A stretch of 64,000 bases of DNA from contig NC_091969.1 in assembly GCF_036711975.1 (NCBI RefSeq), positions 2,542,001-2,606,000 of the forward strand, in the 5' to 3' direction. Origin of the DNA: Onthophagus taurus. Lineage: Eukaryota > Arthropoda > Insecta > Coleoptera > Scarabaeidae. This document shows, one piece after another, positions 22,539 to 30,932 of the stretch. Made by a program: the position numbers and the translations under genes. Under the pieces are notes generated by a model that did not search any database, was not told where the DNA came from, and worked only from the letters and a program-made list of their open reading frames with translations. How positions within the stretch are numbered: position 1 is the stretch's first letter; every line of letters begins with the position of its first letter.

Positions 22539-23429
22539 CTACACAATATCTGATTTCTTAATCCAACTTCTTTCATCTATTCCAAACCACTTGACGTACA
22601 TTCTGTTTCCTTTCCGTTTTAGAATCTTTTCAATCAACTGTATGTCAGGATAATGAGTCCGTTGTAATTCTTCAGTATAGAAAGCTCCTTTAATGTCATC
22701 ACCTTTCAAATCTTGTAGTAAATACGTCACTGGATTACTATATTGAATCTTAACAATTTTAAAAACTTCATTGCTCCAGTTAGGAGTATACCCTTTGGTG
22801 AACACACCACGATGTTTAGATATTCTTACAAAGTCATTCAAATGAAATTTTGTGTGTAATGTTTGACTTTGATAATGTGTTTTTCTATTATAAACAGTAC
22901 GCAATAGCTTTTCCTCATCCGCCTCTATTGGTTTCATACCTGTAGTGGAATGCTTGCGGGTATTATATATTAATAAAATTTGCGGTAATAAATTTAACCA
23001 TTTAAAAGATCCCTGAACACTAAATTCTTTCCACATTAAACCTTTTAAAGTTCTATTTAAACGTTCAACGATAGATGCTTTTAACGAGCTAAACGTAGAG
23101 TAATGATCTTTATTATAAAACTCTTTTCCTTGATCGGTTTGAAGGTTTTTTGGTACGTTTGCATCCTTTAAAATACTTTTCATTGCTTTAGTAACATCTT
23201 TACCTGATTTAGTTTTTACCGGAACAGCCCATGCATATTTGCTAAAGACATCAATTACAACGAGTATATAACGATAACCACTATTTTGTCGTGCATAAGG
23301 TATCATCTCTACTAAATCAGCCTGGTATAAATCATTTATCCCTTTAGTAAGTACATGTCTTCTTTTAAAATGTATTCGAGCAGATTTATGAAGTTCTTCA
23401 GCTAATTTTCTTTTAATATCAGAGGACAT
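22539..23429 (-). CDS. Polinton retroviral-like integrase with chromodomain, core shortened
   Basis: 296 aa from ATG. DDE catalytic core: first Asp in YQADLVEM, second in TDQGKEF, Glu in ASIVERLNRT. The C-terminal chromodomain spans about 255-296 (LIEKILKRKGNRMYVKWFG). It would cut element ends and join them to target DNA. Only 22 residues separate the second Asp from the Glu, whereas this fold normally has about 35. The missing part lies between FYN and HYST, so roughly 39 bp were deleted in frame. The enzyme is probably inactive although the frame is open. It is the leftmost gene of a minus-strand cluster. Confidence 0.9.
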   Translation of the reverse strand: MSSDIKRKLAEELHKSARIHFKRRHVLTKGINDLYQADLVEMIPYARQNSGYRYILVVIDVFSKYAWAVPVKTKSGKDVTKAMKSILKDANVPKNLQTDQGKEFYNKDHYSTFSSLKASIVERLNRTLKGLMWKEFSVQGSFKWLNLLPQILLIYNTRKHSTTGMKPIEADEEKLLRTVYNRKTHYQSQTLHTKFHLNDFVRISKHRGVFTKGYTPNWSNEVFKIVKIQYSNPVTYLLQDLKGDDIKGAFYTEELQRTHYPDIQLIEKILKRKGNRMYVKWFGIDERSWIKKSDIV

Positions 23430-23773
23430 GTTAGTACGATTTCTATAAACAGTGTATTAATCGTCGCAGTAGGAGATGGAATGAATTTTAATCTGTCACC
23501 TTTCTTCAATTTGATACCCTTCCCATTTGAGCTATCATAAATCCTATTGTTTACTATAAGAGTGGTGTCCGATGGCACAATGGTGATAGAGTAAATTTCT
23601 CCTGATTCAATAGGAAAAATATAATATCTGTTGAAATTACTCAGCGCATAACTATGTCCAGCTTTCGCACCAGTCAAAGTAATATTCAAATAAGAATAAT
23701 ATTTATGTTCTATTGAGGAGGAGGAAGAAGAAGAAGAAGAAGAAATATGATGTCCGAACTTGTGGATAGTCAT
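23402..23773 (-). CDS. Unknown Polinton protein, Ser-rich head and beta-rich body
   Basis: 123 aa from ATG at 23773, overlapping the integrase start by 28 bp. A run of about ten serines near residue 12-21 precedes a segment predicted to be beta strands (YLNITLTGAKAG, IYSITIVPSD, LIVNNRIY). Small size, beta content and position beside capsid genes would suit a surface fibre or cement protein, but I recognise no family. Confidence 0.5.
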   Translation of the reverse strand: MTIHKFGHHISSSSSSSSSSIEHKYYSYLNITLTGAKAGHSYALSNFNRYYIFPIESGEIYSITIVPSDTTLIVNNRIYDSSNGKGIKLKKGDRLKFIPSPTATINTLFIEIVLTCPLILKEN

Positions 23774-23801
23774 AACTAAAATGATATAATGTATTGTAGG
23801 T

Positions 23802-24917
23802 TTATACAATTATATGAGCTTCTCGTAACTCTTCTATAATACTATTAATTTCATTACCATGTGACGTATTACCGGCAAGCTGAGAGGCTATTAAAAGTTT
23901 TAATCTATCTACTAATTCATTAGGATCATCCCAATAAATAAAATTGGACCGTTGATTATTGTACTGCTGCTGCATGAGACCTTCACCAGTTCTCATACGA
24001 ACAGGAACGCTTTTTACTCTAGTCCGTCGTACAACTCCTTCTGTTGTATTTAAAACAGGTGCAATTATTTGACGATACTTGTCCGACTTGTCACCCATAA
24101 TTTGTTTGCTTTTATCTTGATTTTTGTTTAATGCTGCTGTTGTTTTAAGTATTTCAACGTAATTCTTTTGATCATCACTGGTATATTGTTCTGGTTCCCT
24201 TTTGAAGATTAGCTCATACAGACCTTTCGTACCCTTATAAGTTTTATTTGCAATGGTTATATCATTCGTTTTACTACTAAAGAATATTTCACTATTTCCA
24301 ATGGTATATTTATCAGTTAAAATATCAACATGAACTCCCTTGTTGCTGGAATCGAATTCATTGCTATCATCTCTTACATAGCCCTCAATGTAAGATCTTG
24401 TTAGAGGAGCAAATTGTTCCAAGTATAAGAAAAATGATTCTTCAGGAATATTCATAGTTTCTGGTAATGGAGATACATCTGCTGCTGTCGCTGCTGCTGC
24501 TGCAGGTGGTGATGTTTGCGTTGGTTGCGGTGGTGGTGATGGAGATGTTGCAAAAACATCTTCATCATCATCGCTTAATATTGATATTGTTGGTGATTGA
24601 GGCGCTTGTTGTTGTCGATGAAGTTCTGGTAGACGTGATGCTTGCACTGCTTCTGATACTCTTCTTTTCTTTGTAGGTATTACTGTTTTAAATTCTTCTT
24701 CTTTAACTTCCTCCGATTTAAGCTCCTCCTCCTCCTTCTTAACTTTAATAGGATGTTTAATTGTGGAAATTATTTTTTCTAAAGGGGTTGTTACTGCTTT
24801 ATATTGCTGTTGAAGCAAATGTTCAGATTTATGTTTCCTTGCTTTTAATGTATCCAATTTCTTTTTCACATTTGCTCTTGTTTTAATAAGCTTTCGTGTT
24901 AATTGTTTTGAGTCCAT
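23802..24917 (-). CDS. Conserved Polinton protein of unknown function
   Basis: 371 aa from ATG. The N-terminal third is Lys/Glu-rich and probably coiled. The middle is Pro/Ser/Ala-rich and disordered. The C-terminal half is folded (VDILTDKYTIGNSEIFFSS, YKGTKGLYELIF, then a Lys-rich segment and a basic tail). I associate the KGLYELI-type domain with arthropod Polintons, without a known role. Downstream genes overlap or nearly touch it, so the minus cluster may share transcription. Confidence 0.6.
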   Translation of the reverse strand: MDSKQLTRKLIKTRANVKKKLDTLKARKHKSEHLLQQQYKAVTTPLEKIISTIKHPIKVKKEEEELKSEEVKEEEFKTVIPTKKRRVSEAVQASRLPELHRQQQAPQSPTISILSDDDEDVFATSPSPPPQPTQTSPPAAAAATAADVSPLPETMNIPEESFFLYLEQFAPLTRSYIEGYVRDDSNEFDSSNKGVHVDILTDKYTIGNSEIFFSSKTNDITIANKTYKGTKGLYELIFKREPEQYTSDDQKNYVEILKTTAALNKNQDKSKQIMGDKSDKYRQIIAPVLNTTEGVVRRTRVKSVPVRMRTGEGLMQQQYNNQRSNFIYWDDPNELVDRLKLLIASQLAGNTSHGNEINSIIEELREAHIIV

Positions 24918-24984
24918 GTTTTCTGTACAATGAATGAACGGTTACTGACTAATGCATGTGCTTACTGTAGAGTTTTATTGAAAC

Positions 24985-25085
24985 TATTCAGGCCGGTTTT
25001 AACCGATCCGTTTTATCCGATCGGTTTTAACCGATCTGTTTTATCCGACCGGTTTTAACCGATCAGTTTTATCCGACCAACCGCA
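24985..25085. repeat. 28-bp repeats beside PLA2 gene
   Basis: Three to four copies of GGTTTTAACCGATC(T/C/A)GTTTTATCCGA(C/T)C lie directly downstream of the PLA2 stop codon. The same motifs in reverse complement make up part of the 213-bp array of P2 (39381-40070). Confidence 0.85.
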
Positions 25086-25086
25086 T

Positions 25087-25431
25087 TTATCGGTTGTAAC
25101 ACCGATACTTTTTCGGATTCTTCAAACCGAAACCTAACTTTCGTTTTACTTTCATCGCATTAGTAACAAACCATGCGTTAGCTTTTTCACCAATCGATGA
25201 ATCTTTCGCCAATACTCTTTTCCATGCTTCTTCAGCTAATACTTTATCTGCTTTATGTCGATTGTGTAAATCTGTGTATTGTGTATAGGCTAAATCGTGA
25301 CGTTTACATGCTCTATCAAGGTCATTAATACCAGGATCTCCACGTGCTAAGCGTTTCATAAGATTTGTCCCGGGTCCACAGAACTGATAGCCGGGTAAAT
25401 GCAGCTCTCCACCTGTTCGTATCACTAACAT
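25087..25431 (-). CDS. Parvovirus-type phospholipase A2
   Basis: 114 aa from the first ATG (25431). Calcium-loop motif FCGPGTN followed about 20 residues later by CKRHDLAY, with the catalytic His-Asp. This is the compact PLA2 found in parvovirus capsids and in adintovirus/Polinton genomes, where it helps virions cross endosomal membranes. The tail is basic (KVKRKLGFGLKNPKKYR). The ATPase stop lies about 24 bp upstream, which suggests co-transcription. All visible catalytic residues are present. Confidence 0.85.
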   Translation of the reverse strand: MLVIRTGGELHLPGYQFCGPGTNLMKRLARGDPGINDLDRACKRHDLAYTQYTDLHNRHKADKVLAEEAWKRVLAKDSSIGEKANAWFVTNAMKVKRKLGFGLKNPKKYRCYNR

Positions 25432-25454
25432 GACTGATATAGAAACATACACAA

Positions 25455-26150
25455 TCACAGTTTTATATAGTAATGAAACCCATTACGATATCTACCATTG
25501 TTCATATCGTCCTCCTTACTGATTACAAAAAATCCAAATCTATCTTTCCAACACATTGAACACATTTTCTTAAAGACATTGAATTTCATATCGGTTGTTA
25601 CATGATCATTATAAATATGTTTTAAATTTAGATCATCTTGTTTGAAAAGTATTAAAAAGTTTGCATTATCACGTATTAAATGCTTTAGAATATGTGTGTA
25701 ATTCTGACATAAATAAAAACTATCTATTGCCTTATGTCGTCCCATACAAAAATAATCACGAATAATTGATTGTTTATCGCATGCTACATCATCAAATATA
25801 AAAACCGAATCTTCATTCGCTTTAGAAGGATGCATTATGTCATCACTACTGCTATACTCATAATATCCTAAATCTTTTATAGGCTGCAGCAATTTTCTCA
25901 AATATTCATATTTGTTTTGATACAATGACTTTGAATACACATACACATTTTTAAATAATAGTCCATTAGGATCCTGTAATAAGCTAATTATCAGATTTGT
26001 TTTACCAGAGTTAGAAGGTCCGGATATAATGCAACGTAGATTATTTGGAAATAAATAACTATGCTTTCTGTTTTGAGGTGATTGATTATTATTAAATTGC
26101 ATTGTTACATCATCAACATTTAATGTGTAAGGTTGTTTTATCACTTTCAT
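25455..26150 (-). CDS. Genome-packaging ATPase (FtsK/HerA type)
   Basis: 231 aa from ATG. Walker A GPSNSGKTN at about residues 40-48; Walker B-like SVFIFDDVACD at about 115-125. This is the A32-like DNA-packaging motor of Polintons and related viruses, using ATP to pump genome into the capsid. The first codons are duplicated in the upstream promoter region (26228 onward). No truncation is visible. Confidence 0.9.
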   Translation of the reverse strand: MKVIKQPYTLNVDDVTMQFNNNQSPQNRKHSYLFPNNLRCIISGPSNSGKTNLIISLLQDPNGLLFKNVYVYSKSLYQNKYEYLRKLLQPIKDLGYYEYSSSDDIMHPSKANEDSVFIFDDVACDKQSIIRDYFCMGRHKAIDSFYLCQNYTHILKHLIRDNANFLILFKQDDLNLKHIYNDHVTTDMKFNVFKKMCSMCWKDRFGFFVISKEDDMNNGRYRNGFHYYIKL

Positions 26151-26363
26151 GTTTATTGTATAACTAACTATTATATAAGTTTGATTTTGAATATATAATG
26201 TTCATTTGTCTGTTGACCATTGAAGCGATTATCAATATCATCAATATTTAATGTGTAAGGTTGTTTTATCACTTTCATGTTTATGGTATAACTGACTCCT
26301 TTATAAGACTGAATTTAAACATATAATATTCATTTGTCTGTTGACCATTGAAGTGATTGGACC
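26151..26363. promoter_or_regulatory. Divergent promoter with a 125-bp duplication
   Basis: Intergenic space between ATPase (minus) and pX-like gene (plus). Two direct copies start with the ATPase N-terminal codons (about 26104 and 26230) and end GTCTGTTGACCATTGAAG. Each has a TATA-like ATATAAG or TATAAG and ATATAATRTTCATTTG. The second copy of the ATPase start codon (about 26276-26278) opens only a short frame. Confidence 0.7.
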
Positions 26364-26801
26364 ATGAAGAAAGGAGCAAGTGGAAAAGCGATTTCTTTCA
26401 ATAAAGCCGTTAAAAATGCTAAAATAAAATTAAAAGAGTCAAGCACTAATGATTTGAAATCTGCTGCAAAGTTAGCTTTACGTGCCGTAAAAGGTATTGT
26501 CAAAAAGAAACCTCGTTCTAGAGTTATTACAATTCCAAAAAGCGGTGGTATACTTCCGCTCATTCCAATTTTTGCTGGTTTAAGTGCATTAGGAGCTCTA
26601 GCAGGTGGCACTGCTTCCGTTATAAGTGCTGTCAATAAAACGAAGCAAGCACAAGCGGCACTCAAGGAAAGTCAAAGACATAATCAAACGATGGAATCAA
26701 TAGCTTTAGGTAAAGGTCTGTATTTAAAACCATATAAAAAAGGATTAGGTGTTTTTTTAAAGACACGCCAAGAAAAACCATACAACAGCAGAAAGCGCTA
26801 A
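26364..26801 (+). CDS. Adenovirus pX/pVI-like minor capsid protein
   Basis: 145 aa. A very basic N-terminal half (KKGASGKAISFNKAVK, KKKPRSR) leads into a Gly/Ala-rich hydrophobic segment (GGILPLIPIFAGLSALGALA) and a basic tail. This is the pattern of the core/membrane-active minor proteins of adenoviruses and adintoviruses, which bind DNA and disrupt membranes after protease cleavage. First gene of a plus-strand capsid cluster, with 14 bp before the protease start. Confidence 0.65.
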   Translation: MKKGASGKAISFNKAVKNAKIKLKESSTNDLKSAAKLALRAVKGIVKKKPRSRVITIPKSGGILPLIPIFAGLSALGALAGGTASVISAVNKTKQAQAALKESQRHNQTMESIALGKGLYLKPYKKGLGVFLKTRQEKPYNSRKR

Positions 26802-26815
26802 CAAACGTTGACTTG

Positions 26816-27151
26816 ATGCGTTATGTGAAAATATTAGGGATACCAGAGTTTAGAGGGATATTCATGCAAGATAAATTACCTGTGCGTATTAATAATAATG
26901 AAAGAGGTATTATTAACTTGGATAGTGTGAAAGGACCTGGTACTCATTGGACAGCCTATATTAAAAAGGGAAATATAATTACTTATTTCGATAGTTTTGG
27001 TAATTTAAAACCAAGTAAAGAAATTGTCAATTATTTCAAGAGTGCAGGAAATAATGTAATTATTAAATATAATCACCATCAATATCAAACCTATAACACT
27101 AGTAATTGTGGTCATTTATGTTTAAATTTCTTATCATCAGACGCATTATAG
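26816..27151 (+). CDS. Adenain-like maturation cysteine protease
   Basis: 111 aa from ATG. Shows the adenovirus-protease triad pattern: His in GTHWTAYI (about residue 43), acid in TYFDSFG, Cys in SNCGHLCLNF (about 101-107). It would cut capsid precursors during virion maturation. The gene is compact and complete, placed between pX-like and penton genes as in other Polintons. Confidence 0.85.
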   Translation: MRYVKILGIPEFRGIFMQDKLPVRINNNERGIINLDSVKGPGTHWTAYIKKGNIITYFDSFGNLKPSKEIVNYFKSAGNNVIIKYNHHQYQTYNTSNCGHLCLNFLSSDAL

Positions 27152-27167
27152 TTTCAACAATCAAAGG

Positions 27168-27875
27168 ATGTGGACGTTTGATTTAGTAGGAAAAACATCT
27201 GTTCTAACAGCAAATTATCACCCTGCAATAGAACTGAATCCTAATTATCAATATGAACTGGCACTTGTAAGCTTTGATGGATACAACTCAATTCCAAATA
27301 TTGACGAAACAAATAATTGCTTAAAAATTGATAATGAATTGATAGCACTACCAACAGGATCTTATGAATTAACACACATTTCGAATGCCATTAATAAACA
27401 ACTTAAAGAAAAGAATATTAAAGGTGTGAACTTTAGCCTACAAGCAAATGAGGATACTCTACAAGCAGTGATCACATGTAACAAAACTATTGATTTTAAT
27501 GTAAACAACTCCATCTCAACAATATTAGGATTTAATAAATCAGATGTACTGGATCCAATAAAATCCCCGCATAGAGCTCGCAATATTGTAGATATATTTA
27601 AAGTAAATTCTATACAAGTACTATGTAGCATAACACATGGAGCTTATCACAACGACATACCTGCGCACACTATCTACTCATTTTTCCCTACAGTACCTAA
27701 AGGTTATAAAATATCAGAAACTCCCCACAATTTAATATATATGCCTCTGAATACACAAATAATTAATAATATTACCCTTAAAATAGTTGATCAAAACGGA
27801 TTGTTGGTCAATTTCAGAGGAGAAGTCATCAAGATAAGACTACATTTAAAGCTCTCCAGTAATAATGGTTCTTAA
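27168..27875 (+). CDS. Penton (single jelly-roll minor capsid protein)
   Basis: 235 aa from ATG. Starts MWTFDLVG and has alternating strands typical of a jelly roll (NYQYELALVSF, LQAVITCNKTIDFNV, INNITLKIVDQNG). By order (protease, penton, major capsid) it is the five-fold vertex protein. A degenerate copy of residues about 113-165 lies downstream at 29218-29365. Confidence 0.8.
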   Translation: MWTFDLVGKTSVLTANYHPAIELNPNYQYELALVSFDGYNSIPNIDETNNCLKIDNELIALPTGSYELTHISNAINKQLKEKNIKGVNFSLQANEDTLQAVITCNKTIDFNVNNSISTILGFNKSDVLDPIKSPHRARNIVDIFKVNSIQVLCSITHGAYHNDIPAHTIYSFFPTVPKGYKISETPHNLIYMPLNTQIINNITLKIVDQNGLLVNFRGEVIKIRLHLKLSSNNGS

Positions 27876-27999
27876 GGTAAAAGGTAATATAAACCCACAA
27901 AATCAAACCAATACTTTTAGTTCTCTTCACACTGTGAAACAGTTAACACCTCAAAACAAACAATTTCTTGAATCATTAGGTTTACAATTAATAAAATAA
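27865..27999 (+). CDS. 44-aa small protein between penton and major capsid genes
   Basis: ATG at 27865 overlaps the penton stop by 11 bp in another frame, and the frame ends 7 bp before the major capsid start. The sequence (MVLKVKGNINPQNQ at the start, LTPQNKQFLESLGL near the end) is not low-complexity and fills the gap exactly. Tight packing suggests a real gene. Function unknown. Confidence 0.55.
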   Translation: MVLKVKGNINPQNQTNTFSSLHTVKQLTPQNKQFLESLGLQLIK

Positions 28000-28006
28000 T
28001 AACAAT

Positions 28007-29209
28007 ATGAGTATCTTAAACGTCTCTGATAAAGTACAATTTGATAATTCACTCGTACGGATTCAGTATCATAATCATTTACCATACTCATCAAATTCTT
28101 TTAACAATAGCGATGAAATTCGTATTGCAATTCAACAACAGGACGTTTACACGTTACCAAGTCAATCTTTTATTTACGTACAAGGGAAACTATTGAAAGA
28201 TGACGGAACCGTTGATAAAGATTCAAAATTGTCAGCAAATCCGATCGCTCATATGTTTAGTGAAGTACGATTTGAATGTGGAGGGAACGTAATTGACAGA
28301 GTAAGAAATCCAGGAATAGCTAGCACATTAAAAAATCTTTGCTCATTAACAAGATCGGAATACTATCATGCCTCTAACGCAGGTTTCGAATATCCAAATG
28401 TTAAAGTAAATGAAAATACAGGAGATTTTAATTTTTGTGTTCCTTTGAAATATTTTCTTGGGTTCGCAGAAGATTATAATAAAATTTTGATAAATCTCCG
28501 TCAAGAATTAGTTTTAGTACGCAGTAATTCAGACAAGAATGTTATCGAAAGTCTTTTACCTAATGTGGCGATTACTATTAATAAAATAGTATGGAAAGTT
28601 CCTCATGTTTCTGTAGCCGATGTTGAACGTTTAAAACTTTTAGAGTACATTGAACAAGGAATTGAATTGGACATGGGATTTAGATCATTTGATTTACATG
28701 AATACCCATCATTACCAAAAAATAGACAACACACATGGACAATTAAAACATCTACTCAATTAGAAAAGCCCAGATACTTTATATTAGGGTTTCAAATCAA
28801 TAGAAAAGATAATCCGTTACGTTCTGCATCACAATTTGACCACTGTAATTTAACAGATATGAAAGTGTTTTTAAATAGTGAGAAATATCCCTATGAAGCT
28901 TTAAATTTAAATTTTAAGACAGGTCAAATTGCAGTTTTATATGAAATGTATTGTAATTTCGCAAAGACCTATTACGATCGAGAACTTGCAGAACCAATGT
29001 TTAACAGAGATACATTTTTAGCACATACACCGATTATTGTAATTGATTGTTCACGGCAAAATGATATTTTAAATGTTGGAACCGTTGATATTCGCATTGA
29101 ATTTGAAACGAGTGAAGAGATACCTAATGCTACTTCCCTCTACTGTTTAATCTTACACGATCGTGTTTTCAAATATGTTCCTTTAACTGGTATGATTAAT
29201 CAAATATAG
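28007..29209 (+). CDS. Major capsid protein (hexon-like, double jelly roll)
   Basis: 400 aa from ATG. Opens with MSILNVSDKVQFDNS. The ordered strands and the segment HTWTIKTSTQLEKPRYFILG, FQINRKDNP, DMKVFLNSEKYPYEALN are typical of Polinton major capsid proteins, which form the pseudo-hexagonal capsid faces. The frame is complete. A diverged homologous fragment sits at 59590-60060. Confidence 0.9.
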   Translation: MSILNVSDKVQFDNSLVRIQYHNHLPYSSNSFNNSDEIRIAIQQQDVYTLPSQSFIYVQGKLLKDDGTVDKDSKLSANPIAHMFSEVRFECGGNVIDRVRNPGIASTLKNLCSLTRSEYYHASNAGFEYPNVKVNENTGDFNFCVPLKYFLGFAEDYNKILINLRQELVLVRSNSDKNVIESLLPNVAITINKIVWKVPHVSVADVERLKLLEYIEQGIELDMGFRSFDLHEYPSLPKNRQHTWTIKTSTQLEKPRYFILGFQINRKDNPLRSASQFDHCNLTDMKVFLNSEKYPYEALNLNFKTGQIAVLYEMYCNFAKTYYDRELAEPMFNRDTFLAHTPIIVIDCSRQNDILNVGTVDIRIEFETSEEIPNATSLYCLILHDRVFKYVPLTGMINQI

Positions 29210-29217
29210 ATCAGTTT

Positions 29218-29365
29218 GTAAACAACTCTATCTCATCGACATAACGTTTTAGTAAATTAGATGTACTGGATCCAATAAAATTCCCACACAGCGCTCGAAA
29301 TATTGTAGATATATTTAAAGTAACTTATATGCAAGTATAATGTAACATAACACATACCTGCATAA
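29218..29365 (+). repeat. Degenerate duplicate of an internal penton segment
   Basis: This stretch matches 27503-27665 inside the penton gene (shared AGATGTACTGGATCCAATAA and ATATTGTAGATATATTTAAA) with scattered changes and small deletions. It is non-coding here and lies immediately after the major capsid stop. Confidence 0.85.
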
Positions 29366-29502
29366 TTTTACTGAAACATAAATAACTTTGGAATTCGAAA
29401 TACTCAGAAGTTATTTATAATCATTACGTACATTCTTTAATAATTTTACAAAAACCTTTGAGTGGGGAGGTATCTATAGTTATAAATTACATTTATTACA
29501 AT

Positions 29503-30012
29503 ATGAAGTTCAGATGTGCGGTTGTAGACGTTCAAGGGTTTTACGTCAACTCTAAATTCGAAGTTAAAGAATTTACTCTTCTGGATATTACCGCCAACGG
29601 CTACATTATACATTTACACCTAAAGCCGAGCGTACCATTCCAACGATTAAACGTTGAAGATCAGAGGTCAGTAAGATATTTAGAACGCAATCATCATAGG
29701 TTGATATATAACGATGGGTGGATAAATCAATCGGAAGGTCTAAATGTAATTGATGGTTTAATTTCCTCCTACGATCAAATATTTGTTAAGGGAAATCAAA
29801 AGAAGCAGTTTTTGGAAACACGTAACCATAATAATAATTCAATAATAACAGATATTGCGTTAGAATTTGCGGAAGAGGATGAAACTAAATTAAATTCAAC
29901 CTCCAATCAATGTTGGTTTCACGTCGGCGGTTGTCCAGCGGTATGTTCACAGAACAATGTTTTAATTTTAAAAAAATTTTTATGTAAACAAAATAAATTT
30001 AATTGTATTTAA
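29503..30012 (+). CDS. VVDVQG-family protein, P1 copy
   Basis: 169 aa from ATG. Motifs: VVDVQGFYV at the start, then KPSVPFQRL, a His-rich RNHHRLIYNDGW, IFVKGNQKKQFLE, and a C-terminal PAVCSQNNVLILKKF with nearby Cys and His. The P2 element encodes a clear homolog (38549-39067) sharing each motif. The first Asp in a strand and the KGNQK motif recall an RNase H-like nuclease fold, but that is only an inference. Last gene of P1 before its right terminal repeat. Confidence 0.6.
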   Translation: MKFRCAVVDVQGFYVNSKFEVKEFTLLDITANGYIIHLHLKPSVPFQRLNVEDQRSVRYLERNHHRLIYNDGWINQSEGLNVIDGLISSYDQIFVKGNQKKQFLETRNHNNNSIITDIALEFAEEDETKLNSTSNQCWFHVGGCPAVCSQNNVLILKKFLCKQNKFNCI

Positions 30013-30119
30013 GTTGCCTGGATTATTATTAGAAATATTCCTATTGTATTATTAAATTTATGTTTTAATCAATAAATTAATATTTATTTTTGTTAAAAAA
30101 TATGCATTTTAATACTATC

Positions 30120-30660
30120 AAAATAATTGTATCTTTATTCTCTTTTACCACCATCACCAGATGGCGTCACATGAATTTTAAATTTACGCGCGCCATCTAT
30201 CGCCCATCAGGCAACACCTAGCGCGCGTCATTTATCGCTCAACGCTTTGTGTCCGCATGTATCGACGATGACGTCATCGTGATAAGGCCCGTCGATCTAG
30301 ATAGCCTCATTCAAATTTCCCGCCAAAAAGAGGGTTCTTGGAGAATGCTGCGCTCCGATTGGTTGAATTTAAAATGTGGGCGTGGCCAGAAGGAGGTAGT
30401 GGTGGGGATAAAATGTGATTTCGGACCCCCCTATATTAAATCTTATGGGAGTTTGGTCCAGAACGCCTATAGCTATACGCACGCTATCTATCGCTCATCA
30501 GATGAATTTAAAATGTGTACGTGGTCAGAAGGATTTAGTGGTGGGGATAAAAAGTACTTTTGGACCCCCCTACGTTAAATCTTATGGGATTTTGATTTAG
30601 AACACCCATAGCTATATGCGCGTCATTTATCGCTCAATAAAAATTTTAAAGCTACATGTA
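30120..30660 (+). repeat. 140-bp direct repeat next to P1 right TIR
   Basis: About 30364-30503 and 30504-30640 are two diverged direct copies, each with TGAATTTAAAATGTG, GTGGTGGGGATAAAA, ACCCCCCTA and AAATCTTATGGGA. Around them are CGCGC(C/G)(A/T)CATTTATCGC motifs like those at element ends. The overlapping short frames are unlikely to be genes. Confidence 0.75.
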
Positions 30661-30672
30661 TTTTAATACTAC

Positions 30673-30932
30673 TTTATACAACTGTATACTAAAACTAAAG
30701 TAATTAAAACAATATATATTTTATTAAGTTTTATTTATTCATTCATTTTTAACAATTTTTCACGCAATATTTTATCAACAATTCGTTCAATTTCTTTAAT
30801 ACGTCTTTGAAATCGTTGTCTATCAATTACCGCCTCTAACCATTCCCGTCCACTTCTTGCTCTTTTATGTACATCATCACACTCTACTTCATAAATCTCA
30901 ATCTCTTCCTTAAATCGAACCGATTTCATATT
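30673..30932 (-). repeat. P1 right TIR, inner part
   Basis: Reverse complement of about 22150-22406. It ends at the P2 insertion; 30927-30932 (CATATT) is the left target duplication. Confidence 0.85.
30735..30929 (-). CDS. PPP1R15/GADD34-like PP1 regulator encoded in TIR (right copy)
   Basis: Same 64-aa protein as at 22152-22346, with KSVRF, W30, DR, RF and RRI all kept and one change near the C terminus. P2 inserted three bases upstream of the ATG, and the start codon lies within the 6-bp target duplication. So the frame is intact but its own upstream region now lies 11.8 kb away. Expression would need a promoter in the end of P2. Confidence 0.6.
   Translation of the reverse strand: MKSVRFKEEIEIYEVECDDVHKRARSGREWLEAVIDRQRFQRRIKEIERIVDKILREKLLKMNE

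Noticed and set aside
24467..24676. Leucine/valine-rich plus-strand frame
   Set aside because: Antisense of the Ser/Pro/Ala-rich part of the minus-strand gene at 23802-24917.
30249..30600. Two overlapping plus-strand frames near P1's right TIR
   Set aside because: They arise from a 140-bp direct repeat, differ in frame between units, and show no protein pattern.
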